A stretch of 64,000 bases of DNA from an uncultured Sutterella sp. (GCA_900552545.1 USAL01000001.1:1-64000), one strand, 5' to 3'; positions 1-8,496 are shown, counted from the first letter of the stretch. The notes: generated from the letters alone by a model not told the origin. Numbers and translations are program-made.

Positions 1-455
1 TATCGGCAAAACTTTCATCGATATCAAATAAGGGCGATTTTTTCGCCCGTCCATCTAGTCAAAATCCCTCAGAAAAGCCCCTTGAGGTGTTGCAAAAAAT
101 TCCCCCTTCCACGCGGTCGGAAAAGCCCCTGCAACCCCTTGATCCTGCGAGGAAATTTCACCTTCCCCCGAGGGCGCCGCCGGGGGCTTTCGCAGAGGCC
201 GCGGGCGTCGTGCAAAATCGACACCCGCAAACACCTCAAAAATGACCCCTCAAAGGGCATTTTTCAAGCATTTTCATCCCTCTTTACGAAAGGATTTAAA
301 TATCACAAAAGAGGAATTTGTGGATCAAGGAGGTTTTTCGACCGTTTGAAATACGCGTCCTTTTTTGCTTTTGCGCAGAAAGCAAAACGGCCGCCCCGTC
401 TTCTGCATCATGCAGAAAGCGGCAGCGGCCGTTGATTGAGAGCGTTCGGTTTGCC
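1..455. other. Gene-free left edge with hairpins
   Basis: I see no convincing gene here; short frames on both strands lack family features. The stretch holds small inverted repeats: GGGCGA/TCGCCC at 32-48, a roughly 9-bp arm pair at 199-226 and a CCTCAAAGGG word near 248. Words built on CCTTGAG or CTCAAAGGG recur in several spacers of this window. The right edge contains the terminator of the Tim44-like gene. Confidence 0.5.
381..433 (-). terminator. Terminator of the Tim44-like gene
   Basis: Nine-base arms AACGGCCGC (386-394) and GCGGCCGTT (425-433) enclose a second perfect repeat, TTCTGCA/TGCAGAA. On the minus strand the stem is followed by TTTTGCTTT. It lies about 20 bases past the stop codon of the leftward gene. 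Confidence 0.6.
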
Positions 456-1526
456 TTAGGCCTTGGCGGCCTCGGGATCCTCAACCTGCTCGATGCCCGC
501 AAGCAGCCACCCGGTGGAGTCGTCGGCCTTCTTGACGAGCACCCAGCGCTCGCGCACCTGCTCGAATTCGCCGGCAACCTTCATGGCGCCGTCAAACTCG
601 ACGACGGCCACGTTTTCATCTCCTTCGGTGAGAATGCCCAGCAGATTCACCGAGAGGTTGATCACCTCGGAGGTCTGCGGGTTGCTGCCGCGTTCGCGCA
701 GCTTGTGCGTGACGGCAATAAAGAAGTCGTCGGTTGTGAAGTCGCTAATCTCAACCACGTTGCCCGAATCCCAGGCCTTCTGAAGCTTGAGGAAGTTTTC
801 CTTCGCCACGGCTTCAAAGCCCGCCTTGTCAAAGCCTTCGGGAATGGCAGGGCCCGCGGCCTCGGTCTGTCCGGAGGCGGAGGTGGGCGCCGCGCCGCGC
901 GAGAAGAGATCCATGACGCTGCCCGAAACCGAGCCGGTCGAGCCCATCATCTGGCCGGCAGAGCCGCCCGCGGCAGGAGCAGAAGAGGAAGACGTGGCAG
1001 AAGCGGCGGAAGGCTGCGCGGACTCAAAGCGCGCAGGCTCGCGGTAGCTCGGCTCCTCGCGCTGCGCACCGGCTGCGCCGAAGGGGGCGCCGCCCGCAGC
1101 TGAAGGCGTCGCACCGGCGCGCTTGGCGGCCATGCGGCCGAGCACCATGCGGACCACGAAAAAGAGCGCGAGCGCCATGAGGGCGATCATGAGGAACTGA
1201 CCCAGTTCAGGCGAAAGGCCCAGGGCGCTCAGAAGCGCCGTGATGCCGAGCGCGGCGGCCGCGCCCATCAGAAGACCGCGCCAGGGGCTGGGCTTGGCCG
1301 CAGCGGCGGCAGCGGGATTGGCGGCAGTTGCAGGACGCTGGGCCTGCTGCTGTTGGCGCTGGCCCTGCAGGGCGGGAGCGCTCTGCGGCGGCGTCGCCTG
1401 ACGCAGCGTCGGCGCCGAACGACCAAAGGAGGAACCGCCGCCGAAACGGCGCGCGGCGTCAGCATCAGCAGCGGTCGTGATCAAAACCAGACCGACGGCA
1501 AAAATAGCCAGAAGGTTCTTGAACAT
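456..1526 (-). CDS. Tim44-like domain protein
   Basis: This is a 356-residue exported or membrane-anchored protein of the bacterial Tim44-like family; its exact role is unknown. A signal-like hydrophobic N-terminus (MFKNLLAIFAVGL) is followed by the ARRFGGGSSFGR segment typical of betaproteobacterial members. Next come an Ala/Gln/Pro-rich linker, two hydrophobic segments around residues 85-130, another low-complexity linker and a C-terminal Tim44-like domain over roughly the last 140 residues. I start at the inner ATG because the upstream extension (from 1619) is basic and would bury the signal sequence. It is last in the leftward series after DUF971 and ubiE, an order common in betaproteobacteria. 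Confidence 0.85.
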   Translation of the reverse strand: MFKNLLAIFAVGLVLITTAADADAARRFGGGSSFGRSAPTLRQATPPQSAPALQGQRQQQQAQRPATAANPAAAAAAKPSPWRGLLMGAAAALGITALLSALGLSPELGQFLMIALMALALFFVVRMVLGRMAAKRAGATPSAAGGAPFGAAGAQREEPSYREPARFESAQPSAASATSSSSAPAAGGSAGQMMGSTGSVSGSVMDLFSRGAAPTSASGQTEAAGPAIPEGFDKAGFEAVAKENFLKLQKAWDSGNVVEISDFTTDDFFIAVTHKLRERGSNPQTSEVINLSVNLLGILTEGDENVAVVEFDGAMKVAGEFEQVRERWVLVKKADDSTGWLLAGIEQVEDPEAAKA

Positions 1527-1633
1527 GCGTAAGAGGTATCCAACCAGACGGTAAGCTCGAAAAAACAGTCTCTGACGAAAGATGTGCGATTGGCCGCACA
1601 GCCTCGCAGGTTTTTGCATTGTATCGGACGAAG

Positions 1634-1661
1634 CCCCTTTGATTGAGAACCGTCAAAGGGG
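1634..1661. repeat. Inverted repeat in the ubiE/Tim44 spacer
   Basis: Perfect 9-base arms CCCCTTTGA and TCAAAGGGG are separated by 10 bases. No clear U-run follows on either strand, so a terminator role is only possible. The CCCTTTGA word recurs in other spacers of the window. Confidence 0.4.
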
Positions 1662-1759
1662 TACTTTGTGTCCAAGTTTTTCAGCGTTTTCCCCGTCAAG
1701 GGATGGGCACGGAGGGCTCCGGCGTCAAGCGCTCTTACGGTTGGCTTTTAACGCGTCTT

Positions 1760-2533
1760 TTAGGCCGCCGGCTTGATGCCTTCGTGCAGCGCGCAGATGC
1801 CGAAGGTGAAGTCAAGCCACTTCACCTCTTCAAGACCCGCCTCGCGCATCATGCCCGCAAGCGTGGGCTGATCGGGATGCATGCGGATGGACTCGGCAAG
1901 GTACCGGTAGCTCTCGCGGTCGCCAGCAATCTTGGCGCCCAGCCACGGCATGAAGACGAACGAATAGAAATCGTAGAAGGGCTTCACCCAGCGGCGGCAG
2001 CGGCTGAACTCAAGCACCAGCACGCGTCCGCCCGGGCGCACCACGCGGGTCATTTCCCGCAGAGCGCGGTCCTTGTGCGTCATGTTGCGAAGCCCGAAGG
2101 AGACCACCGCCGCATCGAACGTGTTGTCGGCAAAGGGCAGCGCCTCGCAGTCGCACTGCACCACGTGCGCACGAGTACCGGTGGCGTGCAGGCGACGCAG
2201 GCCTTCGGAAAGCATCGTGCGGTTGATGTCGGTCGCCCAGACCTCACCCGAGCTGCCCACGATGTGTCCGAAGCGGATGGCCAGATCGCACGTGCCCGAG
2301 GCGATGTCGAGCACCTTGTCGCCCGAGCGGATGCCCGCCTCCTTGACGCAGACGTGCTTCCACCAGCGGTGCAGCCCGAGGCTCAGGAGATCGTTCATGA
2401 GGTCGTAGCGGCGCGCCACGGAGTCAAATACCTGACGGACGTCCTCGGCCTTTTCGTCTTCGGGCACCTGGCGGTAGCCAAAACTTGTCTGCTGTCCGCC
2501 GGCGTTGAGGTCGGACTTCTTTTCTTCGCTCAT
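1760..2533 (-). CDS. ubiE: Ubiquinone/menaquinone C-methyltransferase UbiE
   Basis: This 257-residue, full-length class I SAM-dependent methyltransferase performs the C-methylation of demethylmenaquinone and of the corresponding ubiquinone intermediate. Visible features are the N-terminal VFDSVARRYDLMNDLLSLG block, the SAM-binding VLDIASGTCDLA (the usual GTGD reads GTCD here), CDCEALPFADNTFD, and the C-terminal ALHEGIKP end. It lies 72 bases downstream of the DUF971 gene on the same strand and is probably cotranscribed. A menA-like prenyltransferase elsewhere in the window suggests menaquinone is made; ubiquinone use cannot be judged here. Confidence 0.96.
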   Translation of the reverse strand: MSEEKKSDLNAGGQQTSFGYRQVPEDEKAEDVRQVFDSVARRYDLMNDLLSLGLHRWWKHVCVKEAGIRSGDKVLDIASGTCDLAIRFGHIVGSSGEVWATDINRTMLSEGLRRLHATGTRAHVVQCDCEALPFADNTFDAAVVSFGLRNMTHKDRALREMTRVVRPGGRVLVLEFSRCRRWVKPFYDFYSFVFMPWLGAKIAGDRESYRYLAESIRMHPDQPTLAGMMREAGLEEVKWLDFTFGICALHEGIKPAA

Positions 2534-2605
2534 AAAGGGCTCTGATGATTGTCGGTTGGTGCGGCGGCTGCAGCAACAGGAATAGGCACGCAGCCCGCGC
2601 GGCTC

Positions 2606-3022
2606 TTAGTGCTGGTGCGAGGGGCAGGTTACCTTGGGCTTGTCGGCAAAGCGCGTATTGGCCGGATCGTTGGGGTCGCGGCTTGCGCCGTTGCGCTTGA
2701 GGTCTTCGAGATAGGCTTCCCAAAGGCCTTCCTGCTGCTTGCCGAGCTCAGCGAGGTACTCCCAGCTGTAGATGCCCGAGTCGTGGCCGTCGGAGAAGAC
2801 GAAGCGCAGCGCGTAGGAGCCCACGGGCTCGGCGGCGACGATGGTGACGTCACGCTTGCCGACCTGAAGCTTGGCTTCGTCGGGCGTATGGCCCTGAACG
2901 TCGGCCGAGGGCGAGAACACGCGCAGGAATTCAAAGGTAAACGAGTAGCTGCTGCCGTCTTCGTACGCGATGTCGAAGCGACGGCTCTTGTTGTGCAGGC
3001 TCATGTCCACGGGAGTCAGCAT
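2606..3022 (-). CDS. DUF971 family protein
   Basis: This 138-residue protein of the DUF971 (gamma-butyrobetaine hydroxylase N-terminal-like) family has FVFSDGHDSGIYSWEYL near the middle and a C-terminal extension. No catalytic function is established for stand-alone members. I chose the ATG at 3022 because AAGGA lies about 10 bases upstream; the longer frame from 3136 runs into the tRNA terminator. It precedes ubiE on the same strand, a conserved betaproteobacterial pairing, so a quinone-related role is possible but unproven. Confidence 0.85.
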   Translation of the reverse strand: MLTPVDMSLHNKSRRFDIAYEDGSSYSFTFEFLRVFSPSADVQGHTPDEAKLQVGKRDVTIVAAEPVGSYALRFVFSDGHDSGIYSWEYLAELGKQQEGLWEAYLEDLKRNGASRDPNDPANTRFADKPKVTCPSHQH

Positions 3023-3142
3023 GATGAAATCATCCTTGAGACGGTGTTGCTTGGGGACGGTGCTCACTCCCCGCGCAAAGGCTCTTTGCGAGGAAAGGGA
3101 ATGATCCGCAAAAATTTCCGGCGCGAGGCCGGACATGAAACG

Positions 3143-3173
3143 AAAAAGCCCTGAATCCCGAAGGAATCAAGGC
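3143..3173 (-). terminator. Terminator behind tRNA-Arg
   Basis: On the minus strand an 11-base stem with one T-T mismatch is closed by a TTCG tetraloop and followed by TTTTTC. It sits about 35 bases past the CCA end of the tRNA gene and separates it from the DUF971 gene. Confidence 0.75.
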
Positions 3174-3207
3174 CTGAGCCGGGTGCGGCTTCTCTCTCGC
3201 ACGGTCA

Positions 3208-3283
3208 TGGTGCCGCCGGCGGGACTCGAACCCACATCACAGCCTTCGGAGGGCCATATTCTATCCAGTTGAACTACGGCGAC
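3208..3283 (-). tRNA. tRNA-Arg (anticodon CCG)
   Basis: The minus strand folds into a 76-base cloverleaf. The 7-bp acceptor stem GTCGCCG/CGGCGGC has one G-T pair, and the discriminator A is followed by an encoded CCA. The D-arm is GTTCAACTGGATAGAAT, the anticodon loop CTCCGAA gives anticodon CCG (reads CGG, Arg), and the T-arm is GTGGGTTCGAGTCCCGC with the TTCGAGT loop. The anticodon stem contains two G-T wobbles. It lies 41 bases beyond the priA stop. Confidence 0.93.
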
Positions 3284-3324
3284 AGAGCATGTTCAAGGGG
3301 AGCCATTATACAGGAAGGCCCGCT

Positions 3325-5334
3325 TTAGACATCCTGCGGGTCGACCTCGATGGACCAGGAGACATCCGGGAACTCCTTGATGGCCTTGAGCGCCTCGGCA
3401 AACTGATGCAGAAACGCCTGCCGCGCCGGGCGCTTCAGGGATTCAATCAGAAGCTGCCCGCGCTCGGCGTCCTTGAGCCGCATGACCACCATCGGCACCG
3501 GGTCGTAGACCGCGATGTCGGGGGAGTCGAGCTCCTCGGCGCATTTTTTTGCCAACCGCAGGAACCCGAGCGTGCGCTCAAGCGCATCGGACTGCGCGGT
3601 CAGAAGCGCCTGAAAGCTGTAGGGCGGCGCATAGGCTTCGCGCCGGGCGGACAAAAGGCGCGCGGCAAAGTGCTCGTAGTCCTGCGCGCGCACGTCGGCG
3701 TAGATCGGATGCGTGGGAAAGCGAGTCTGGATCATGACGCGGCCTGCAAGCTTGTCGCGGCCCGCGCGCCCTGCAACCTGCAGGAGCGTCGCAAAGAGGT
3801 GCTCCTCGGCGCGAACGCTGGGGCTTACAAGCTGCGCGTCGGCATTGAGCACCACCACGAGGCTCACCCGCTTGAAGTCGTGCCCCTTGGCGATCATCTG
3901 CGTGCCCACGATGATGTCGACTTCGCCCGCATGCACGCTCTCAAAGGCCGCCTCGGCGGCGTTTTTCGTGCGCACGCTGTCGCGGTCGATGCGAAGCACC
4001 CGTGCCTGAGGCCAGAGCGTCTCGATGCCCTCCTCGATGCGCTGCGTGCCCGTGCCGATGGCGATGATCTCGGGATTGCCGCAGCTCGGGCAGCGCTCGG
4101 GCACGGGGTACGAGGCACCGCAGTGGTGGCACACGAGGGCGTGGCCCGCCTTGTGAAACACCGTAAAGCCCGTGCAGTGAATGCAGCGGCTCACCCAGCC
4201 GCAGCTCGTGCAGGTGATCACGGGCGCGTAGCCACGGCGGTTGATGAAAACGAGAACCTGCTCGCCGCGCGAGAGCGTCTCGTCGATCGCCTCCTTGATT
4301 TCGGGCGCAAACACGCGCGGCTTTCGCTGGCTGACGTCGATGAGCTGCATTGAAGGAAGCGAAGCCGTGCGCACCGCGCGGTGCGTAAGCCGCAGCAGCC
4401 GATAGACGCCCGCCTGGGCCCTTGCCCAGGTTTCAAGCGAGGGCGTCGCCGACCCCAGCACGCAGGCGATGTTGTTGTCGTGCGCACGCTTCACGGCAAG
4501 GTCGCGCGCGGAAAACCGCAGTCCCTCGCCCGCCTTGTAGCTTTGGTCGTGCTCCTCGTCAACGAGCACTAGCTTCAAATCGGCAAAGCTCGTAAAGATC
4601 GCCATGCGCGTGCCCACGAGCACGCGCGCACGGCCCTCGTGGACGGCGAGCCAGCTCTTGGCGCGCTCGTTGGGCGTCAGGTTGGAGTGCATCGTCACCA
4701 CGAGCTCGTCGACAAAGCGCCCGCGCACACGCGCTTCAAGCTGCGGGGTGAGGTTGATTTCGGGCACCAAGAGGAGCACCTGCCCCGTGGGGTGCTTTTT
4801 CAAGGTCTCTTCAATCAGGTGAAGATAGACCTCGGTCTTCCCCGAGCCCGTGACGCCAAAGAGCACGTAGGTGGCGTAGCCCTCGCGGCTCACCACTGCC
4901 TCGACGGCCGCGCGCTGCTCAGCGTTGAGCTCCACCCGCGGCGTGGGCTCGGTTTTCTTGACGTGCATCGCACGAAAGCTCTCAAGGCTTTTCTGAAACT
5001 TCGCCCCGGGCACCTTGCGGAAGAAAAGCGGCAGCGCCGCCACGGCGGTCTCGCCCCAGTTCTTGATGTAGTAGTCGGCCGCAAAGCGCGTAAAGGAAAG
5101 CCATTCGCCGCGAAGCGCCGGCACGTCGTGCAGGACGCTGATGACGGGCTTCATGCGGCTTTCCTCAATCTCGGTCGAGTCCTTCACCCGCACGACGATC
5201 CCGACGTCCTTGCGCTTGGGTCCCAGGGGCACCACAACGCGCTCACCCGGCTCGGCCGTCTCGCCTTCGGGCAGGATGTAGTCAAGCGCAGGAAGCGGTG
5301 CGTCAAGCAGGACTTCAAGAAAGCGGACGGTCAT
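3325..5334 (-). CDS. priA: Primosomal replication helicase PriA
   Basis: PriA reloads the replisome at stalled forks as a superfamily 2 DNA helicase. The 669-residue protein has an N-terminal DNA-binding domain (PLPALDYILPEG start), Walker A GVTGSGKTEVY near residue 158, the DEEH box near 258, paired CxxC zinc-binding motifs at about 374-420 (CTSCGW, CIHCTG, CHHCGA, CPSCG) and the helicase C domain with GRAGR. Start at 5334 gives the usual MTVRFLEVLLD-type N-terminus; the longer frame to 5406 is unsupported. The next gene over is the divergent flavoprotein, 724 bases away. Confidence 0.96.
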   Translation of the reverse strand: MTVRFLEVLLDAPLPALDYILPEGETAEPGERVVVPLGPKRKDVGIVVRVKDSTEIEESRMKPVISVLHDVPALRGEWLSFTRFAADYYIKNWGETAVAALPLFFRKVPGAKFQKSLESFRAMHVKKTEPTPRVELNAEQRAAVEAVVSREGYATYVLFGVTGSGKTEVYLHLIEETLKKHPTGQVLLLVPEINLTPQLEARVRGRFVDELVVTMHSNLTPNERAKSWLAVHEGRARVLVGTRMAIFTSFADLKLVLVDEEHDQSYKAGEGLRFSARDLAVKRAHDNNIACVLGSATPSLETWARAQAGVYRLLRLTHRAVRTASLPSMQLIDVSQRKPRVFAPEIKEAIDETLSRGEQVLVFINRRGYAPVITCTSCGWVSRCIHCTGFTVFHKAGHALVCHHCGASYPVPERCPSCGNPEIIAIGTGTQRIEEGIETLWPQARVLRIDRDSVRTKNAAEAAFESVHAGEVDIIVGTQMIAKGHDFKRVSLVVVLNADAQLVSPSVRAEEHLFATLLQVAGRAGRDKLAGRVMIQTRFPTHPIYADVRAQDYEHFAARLLSARREAYAPPYSFQALLTAQSDALERTLGFLRLAKKCAEELDSPDIAVYDPVPMVVMRLKDAERGQLLIESLKRPARQAFLHQFAEALKAIKEFPDVSWSIEVDPQDV

Positions 5335-5574
5335 GAAGAAAAAACGGGGGTGCGGGAAAAACGAAACGTGCGGGCTTTTTGCCGAAGGTGCCCTATCGTA
5401 CAGCAAAACCCGCTGCGGCTAGGGGGGCGGCGACGGTCCCCTCAGAGTCCCTCAGCGCCTTCTCTCGGGGGCGTTCCGAAGCCCCGTCAACGACGTTCTC
5501 CACAGCGCTCGGGCATTGTTTTTCAAGCCTTTTGACAACTCTTCCACAGTCTCTTCACAAGTTCCGCTCAGAGG

Positions 5575-5596
5575 TGTGGATAACTTTGCGGATAAC
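5575..5596. repeat. 22-base direct repeat, copy 1, with DnaA box
   Basis: TGTGGATAA (5575-5583) is a perfect DnaA box on the reverse strand. The following CTTTGCGGATAAC adds a second, imperfect box. The whole unit recurs 188 bases to the right with a single base change. Confidence 0.75.
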
Positions 5597-5762
5597 TTAT
5601 CGGCGTCCTTTTTTCAAGGCCTTTCTCAACATCGCGGCCTGCCACTTGATTTTTTCATTGAAATCCGTAAAAGCCCTTTGAAATCAACGATATTTCATTT
5701 TTCAAGCCGAAATGCAGGGGCTTGAAATCCCGTCTTTTACTCGGAATTGGCCTCCTGCGCGC

Positions 5763-5784
5763 TGTGGATAACTTTGAGGATAAC
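5763..5784. repeat. 22-base direct repeat, copy 2, with DnaA box
   Basis: This is the same unit as at 5575 with C changed to A at position 15. The box TGTGGATAA occupies 5763-5771. The pair could bind DnaA and link the nearby promoter to replication or nucleotide state; this is inference. Confidence 0.75.
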
Positions 5785-6058
5785 CGGGGGACCGAGGCCG
5801 CAGGCGGTTTTGTCCATTCTTTCAAGCCCAGCGGCGCGCTCCGGAAGGCCGCGGCGGCCGTTGAATGTCCCCTTCAGACAACCTTCATCTTTCCTGCGCT
5901 TGCGCAAGGTACGTACGTATCGATCGGACCGAAGATGCCTGCCAGTGATAAACGGAGTTCTGAAGCCTGGATCGGGGACGGCCTTGCATGTCTCCCCTTG
6001 CATCCGGTTGCATAAGCTGCGGGACTCCGCTCCCCTTACTCATCAAGGAGTCCTGAAG

Positions 6059-7648
6059 ATGACCAACATCTCCAAACGCAATTTCCTCAAGGGTGCGGCT
6101 GTTGCCGCCACGCTGCCGGTCGTGGGCGCCGCCCATGCCAAGAAGGCCGATATTCCCGCCAAGTGGGATATCGAGACCGACGTCGCCATCATCGGCTACG
6201 GCGGTGCCGGTGCGTCGTCTGCCATTACGGCTTTCGATGCCGGCGCCAAGGTCATGATCTTTGAGAAGCTCCCTGAAGGCGGCGGCAACACGGCCGTATC
6301 TTCCGGCGGCATGATGATCCCCAACAATGAGGAACGTGCCTACACCTATCTCGAGAAGACCTACTCGTTTGCCAACAGCGAAATCGACCGCAAGCAGCTG
6401 CGCACCTTCGTCAAGGAAGCGATGAAGTCCAAGGAATTCCTGCTCTCGCTCGCTCCCGATCAGAAGATCTACATCTACGGCTACGCAGGCTTCACCAACA
6501 TCCCCGAGCAGGACGCCATCGAGAAGTGGCGCTTCCGCACCCCGAAGGGACTGAAGCTGCGCGGCGGCGACATGCTCTTCAAGAACTCCCGCTACGCCGT
6601 TGAAACCACCCGCAAGATCCCGGTGGTCTACAACGCCCGCGCCCTTGAGCTCATCCGCGAAAACGACGAAGTCCTCGGCGTCTGGGTTGAGATCGAAGGC
6701 AAGAAGAAGGCCGTCAAGGCCCGCCGCGGCGTCGTGCTCTGCACCGGCGGCTACGAATACGACGACGAGCTGCTGCAGAACCACACGATGGGCCAGATGT
6801 TCCATCGCCTCGGCTGCCCGGGCAACACGGGCGACGGCGTGCGCATGGCGCAGGCCGCCGGTGCCGGCCTCTGGCACATGAACGCGCTCTCCTGCCCGCT
6901 CGGCCTCGAAGTTCCCGGCGTGAAGGCTGCTCTGCAGATCAACATGCTGTCGGCTAGCTACTTCTACGTCGACCAGGACGGCAAGCGCTTCTGCAATGAA
7001 AAGATGGACAACCACACCTGCATCTATGCGGTGAACTACCTCGACGCCATCAAGCATCGCTATCCGCGCATCCCCTGCTTCGTCGTCTTCGATGAGAAGG
7101 CCCGCAAGCGCGGCCCGATCGTCGGCGGCGCCACCTCCGGCTGGGCCATCAACCGCGAGCACTATCAGTGGAGCCGCGACAACAGCGCCGAAATCGAAAA
7201 AGGCGTGATCGTCTCCGCTCCCACGATCAAGGCTCTGGCCGAGAAGATCGGCGTGCCGGCTGAAAACCTTGAACAGACCTTCCGCACCTGGAATGAGAAC
7301 ATCAAGGCCGGCGCCGACAAGGAATTCGGCCGTCCGCTGAAGAAGAAGGGCAAGATCGCCTTCGAAGGCCGTGAAGCTCCGGTGATCAGCGAGCCGTTCG
7401 ACGAGAAGGGCCCGTACTACGCCGCCAAGCTCTTCCCGACGCTGCTCAACACCCAGGGTGGTCCGCGCCGCAACGAGAAGGGTCAGGTTCTCAACGCTCT
7501 CGGCAAGCCGATTCCGCGCCTCTACAGCGCGGGCGAGCTGGGCTCGATGTGGGGCCACATCTACCAGGGCGCCACGAACAACTCGGAAGCCTGCGTGTTC
7601 GGCCGCATCGCCGGCCGCACGGTGGCTGCCGAAAAGCCCTGGGGCTAG
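6059..7648 (+). CDS. Flavocytochrome c-type FAD reductase subunit
   Basis: This 529-residue FAD-dependent oxidoreductase of the fumarate reductase/flavocytochrome c family is probably periplasmic. Residues 6-27 form a Tat-like signal (SKRNFLKG with KR in place of RR, ending AAHA). The FAD-binding GYGGAGASS is at 46-54, DGKRFCNEK in the middle, and LYSAGELGSMWG near the end. Start ATG follows AAGGAG. Known fumarate reductases carry a TTRD arginine after GKRFxNE, a HHTMGG histidine and a HGANRLGG arginine. Here these regions read MDNHTC, LNTQGGP and YQGATNNSE, so fumarate is an unlikely substrate. Electrons presumably come from the tetraheme cytochrome encoded next. The natural acceptor is unknown. 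Confidence 0.9.
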   Translation: MTNISKRNFLKGAAVAATLPVVGAAHAKKADIPAKWDIETDVAIIGYGGAGASSAITAFDAGAKVMIFEKLPEGGGNTAVSSGGMMIPNNEERAYTYLEKTYSFANSEIDRKQLRTFVKEAMKSKEFLLSLAPDQKIYIYGYAGFTNIPEQDAIEKWRFRTPKGLKLRGGDMLFKNSRYAVETTRKIPVVYNARALELIRENDEVLGVWVEIEGKKKAVKARRGVVLCTGGYEYDDELLQNHTMGQMFHRLGCPGNTGDGVRMAQAAGAGLWHMNALSCPLGLEVPGVKAALQINMLSASYFYVDQDGKRFCNEKMDNHTCIYAVNYLDAIKHRYPRIPCFVVFDEKARKRGPIVGGATSGWAINREHYQWSRDNSAEIEKGVIVSAPTIKALAEKIGVPAENLEQTFRTWNENIKAGADKEFGRPLKKKGKIAFEGREAPVISEPFDEKGPYYAAKLFPTLLNTQGGPRRNEKGQVLNALGKPIPRLYSAGELGSMWGHIYQGATNNSEACVFGRIAGRTVAAEKPWG

Positions 7649-7663
7649 TCGTTGAAAGCTGCT

Positions 7664-7687
7664 TGGGGTGCACGCACGTACACCCCA
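7664..7687. repeat. Stem-loop after the FAD subunit gene
   Basis: TGGGGTG (7664-7670) and CACCCCA (7681-7687) form a 7-bp stem 15 bases past the stop codon. It has no U-run, so it may stabilise the upstream mRNA end more than terminate transcription. Confidence 0.5.
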
Positions 7688-7690
7688 CCC

Positions 7691-7712
7691 TTTGAACCTC
7701 TACCCGTTCAAA
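7691..7712. repeat. Stem-loop TTTGAAC/GTTCAAA
   Basis: A 7-bp stem with an 8-base loop follows directly after the previous hairpin. CCC before and GGG after can extend the pairing. Confidence 0.45.
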
Positions 7713-7720
7713 AAAGGGAT

Positions 7721-7747
7721 GGTCTTCGGGACCCGCTTCCGAAGACC
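7721..7747 (+). promoter_or_regulatory. Stem-loop ahead of the cytochrome gene
   Basis: A 9-bp perfect stem, GGTCTTCGG/CCGAAGACC with a 9-base loop, ends 29 bases before the cytochrome start codon. It is the third hairpin in a 128-base spacer. It could protect or release the cytochrome message so the two subunits are made in different amounts. Confidence 0.5.
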
Positions 7748-7776
7748 TCCCTTCTATCCTTCAGCAGAGAAACACC

Positions 7777-8124
7777 ATGAACAAACTTACCTTGAAGCTC
7801 GTGCTCGCCGCCGTTCTCGGCTCCGTGGCCTGCGCCTCGATGGCTGCCGACGCGTTTCTCGCCGACCGCCACGTCGGTCGCGGTTTGAAGTGCGAGTCCT
7901 GCCACAATCCCATGCCTCCCAAGGCTCAGGGCGTCACCAAGCAGTGTCTGGCCTGCCACGGCGGTTCCTACGCCAAGCTCGCCGAGAAGACGGCCGACGC
8001 CGACATAAACCCGCATGACACGCATCTGGGCGAAATCGAGTGCTCGGACTGCCACCAGGGTCACAAGCCGCCGCGTCTCGTGTGCGATCAGTGCCACGAA
8101 TTCCGCGACATGAAGGTGCCCTAA
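7777..8124 (+). CDS. Periplasmic tetraheme cytochrome c
   Basis: This 115-residue exported cytochrome has a signal peptide over residues 1-23 (cleavage after ASMA) and four CxxCH heme sites: CESCH (39-43), CLACH (57-61), CSDCH (89-93) and CDQCH (103-107). Extra histidines (32, 80, 83, 96) can serve as distal ligands. Pattern and spacing, including NPHDTHLGEIECSDCHQGH, match the N-terminal tetraheme domain of Shewanella flavocytochrome c3. Here it is a separate gene next to its flavin partner. It likely passes electrons from a quinol-oxidising membrane cytochrome to the FAD subunit. That membrane donor is not in this window. Confidence 0.93.
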   Translation: MNKLTLKLVLAAVLGSVACASMAADAFLADRHVGRGLKCESCHNPMPPKAQGVTKQCLACHGGSYAKLAEKTADADINPHDTHLGEIECSDCHQGHKPPRLVCDQCHEFRDMKVP

Positions 8125-8409
8125 ACAACGCACCTTGAGCATTCCGGAAAATGGGTCCCGGCATGCTCACCCCGTGTTCGCCTGTTCGTCCTTTCTCGCG
8201 ATCACGAAAAAAAGACATCTCCTTGATCTGTGTTCGGCGTCTTGTCGGAGCGCCGGTCCCGGAAAATTTATCCTCCTCCAACTGCTTTGAAGAAAAGAGG
8301 CGCTCAATCCAGAAAGCGAGCGCCCGACTTCTGAAAAAAAGCAGAACCTTCTCTCCTCTGGTGCACGGGCCTTGCCCCCTACGGGCAAAAGCCTTCGTGC
8401 GGCAACCTG

Positions 8410-8448
8410 CAAAACGCCCGCATCGGGATTCCCGGTGCGGGCGTTTTG
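8410..8448. terminator. Bidirectional terminator
   Basis: A perfect 13-bp stem, left arm CAAAACGCCCGCA (8410-8422) and right arm 8436-8448, with A-tract and T-tract ends works in both directions. It lies between convergent transcription units. Confidence 0.8.
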
Positions 8449-8496
8449 TCGTGGTGCCGCAAGCGTTTCTCAAGCACTTCCTCGGAAGTCCTTCAT

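Larger units (their letters stand above)
5335..6058. promoter_or_regulatory. Divergent priA/flavoprotein control region
   Basis: This is a 724-base spacer between two divergently read genes. It has AT-rich patches, repeated TTCAAG words and two near-identical 22-base repeats (5575-5596 and 5763-5784), each beginning with a perfect DnaA box TGTGGATAA. Near 5890-5930 lie a GCGCTTGCGC element and a TACGTACGTA palindrome, which could be operator sequences for the flavoprotein promoter. I cannot place a confident -35/-10 pair. The frames in this stretch look non-coding. Confidence 0.5.

Noticed and set aside
8167..8412. 81-codon leftward frame after the cytochrome gene
   Set aside because: It runs through two hairpins, lacks a ribosome site and has no recognisable sequence.
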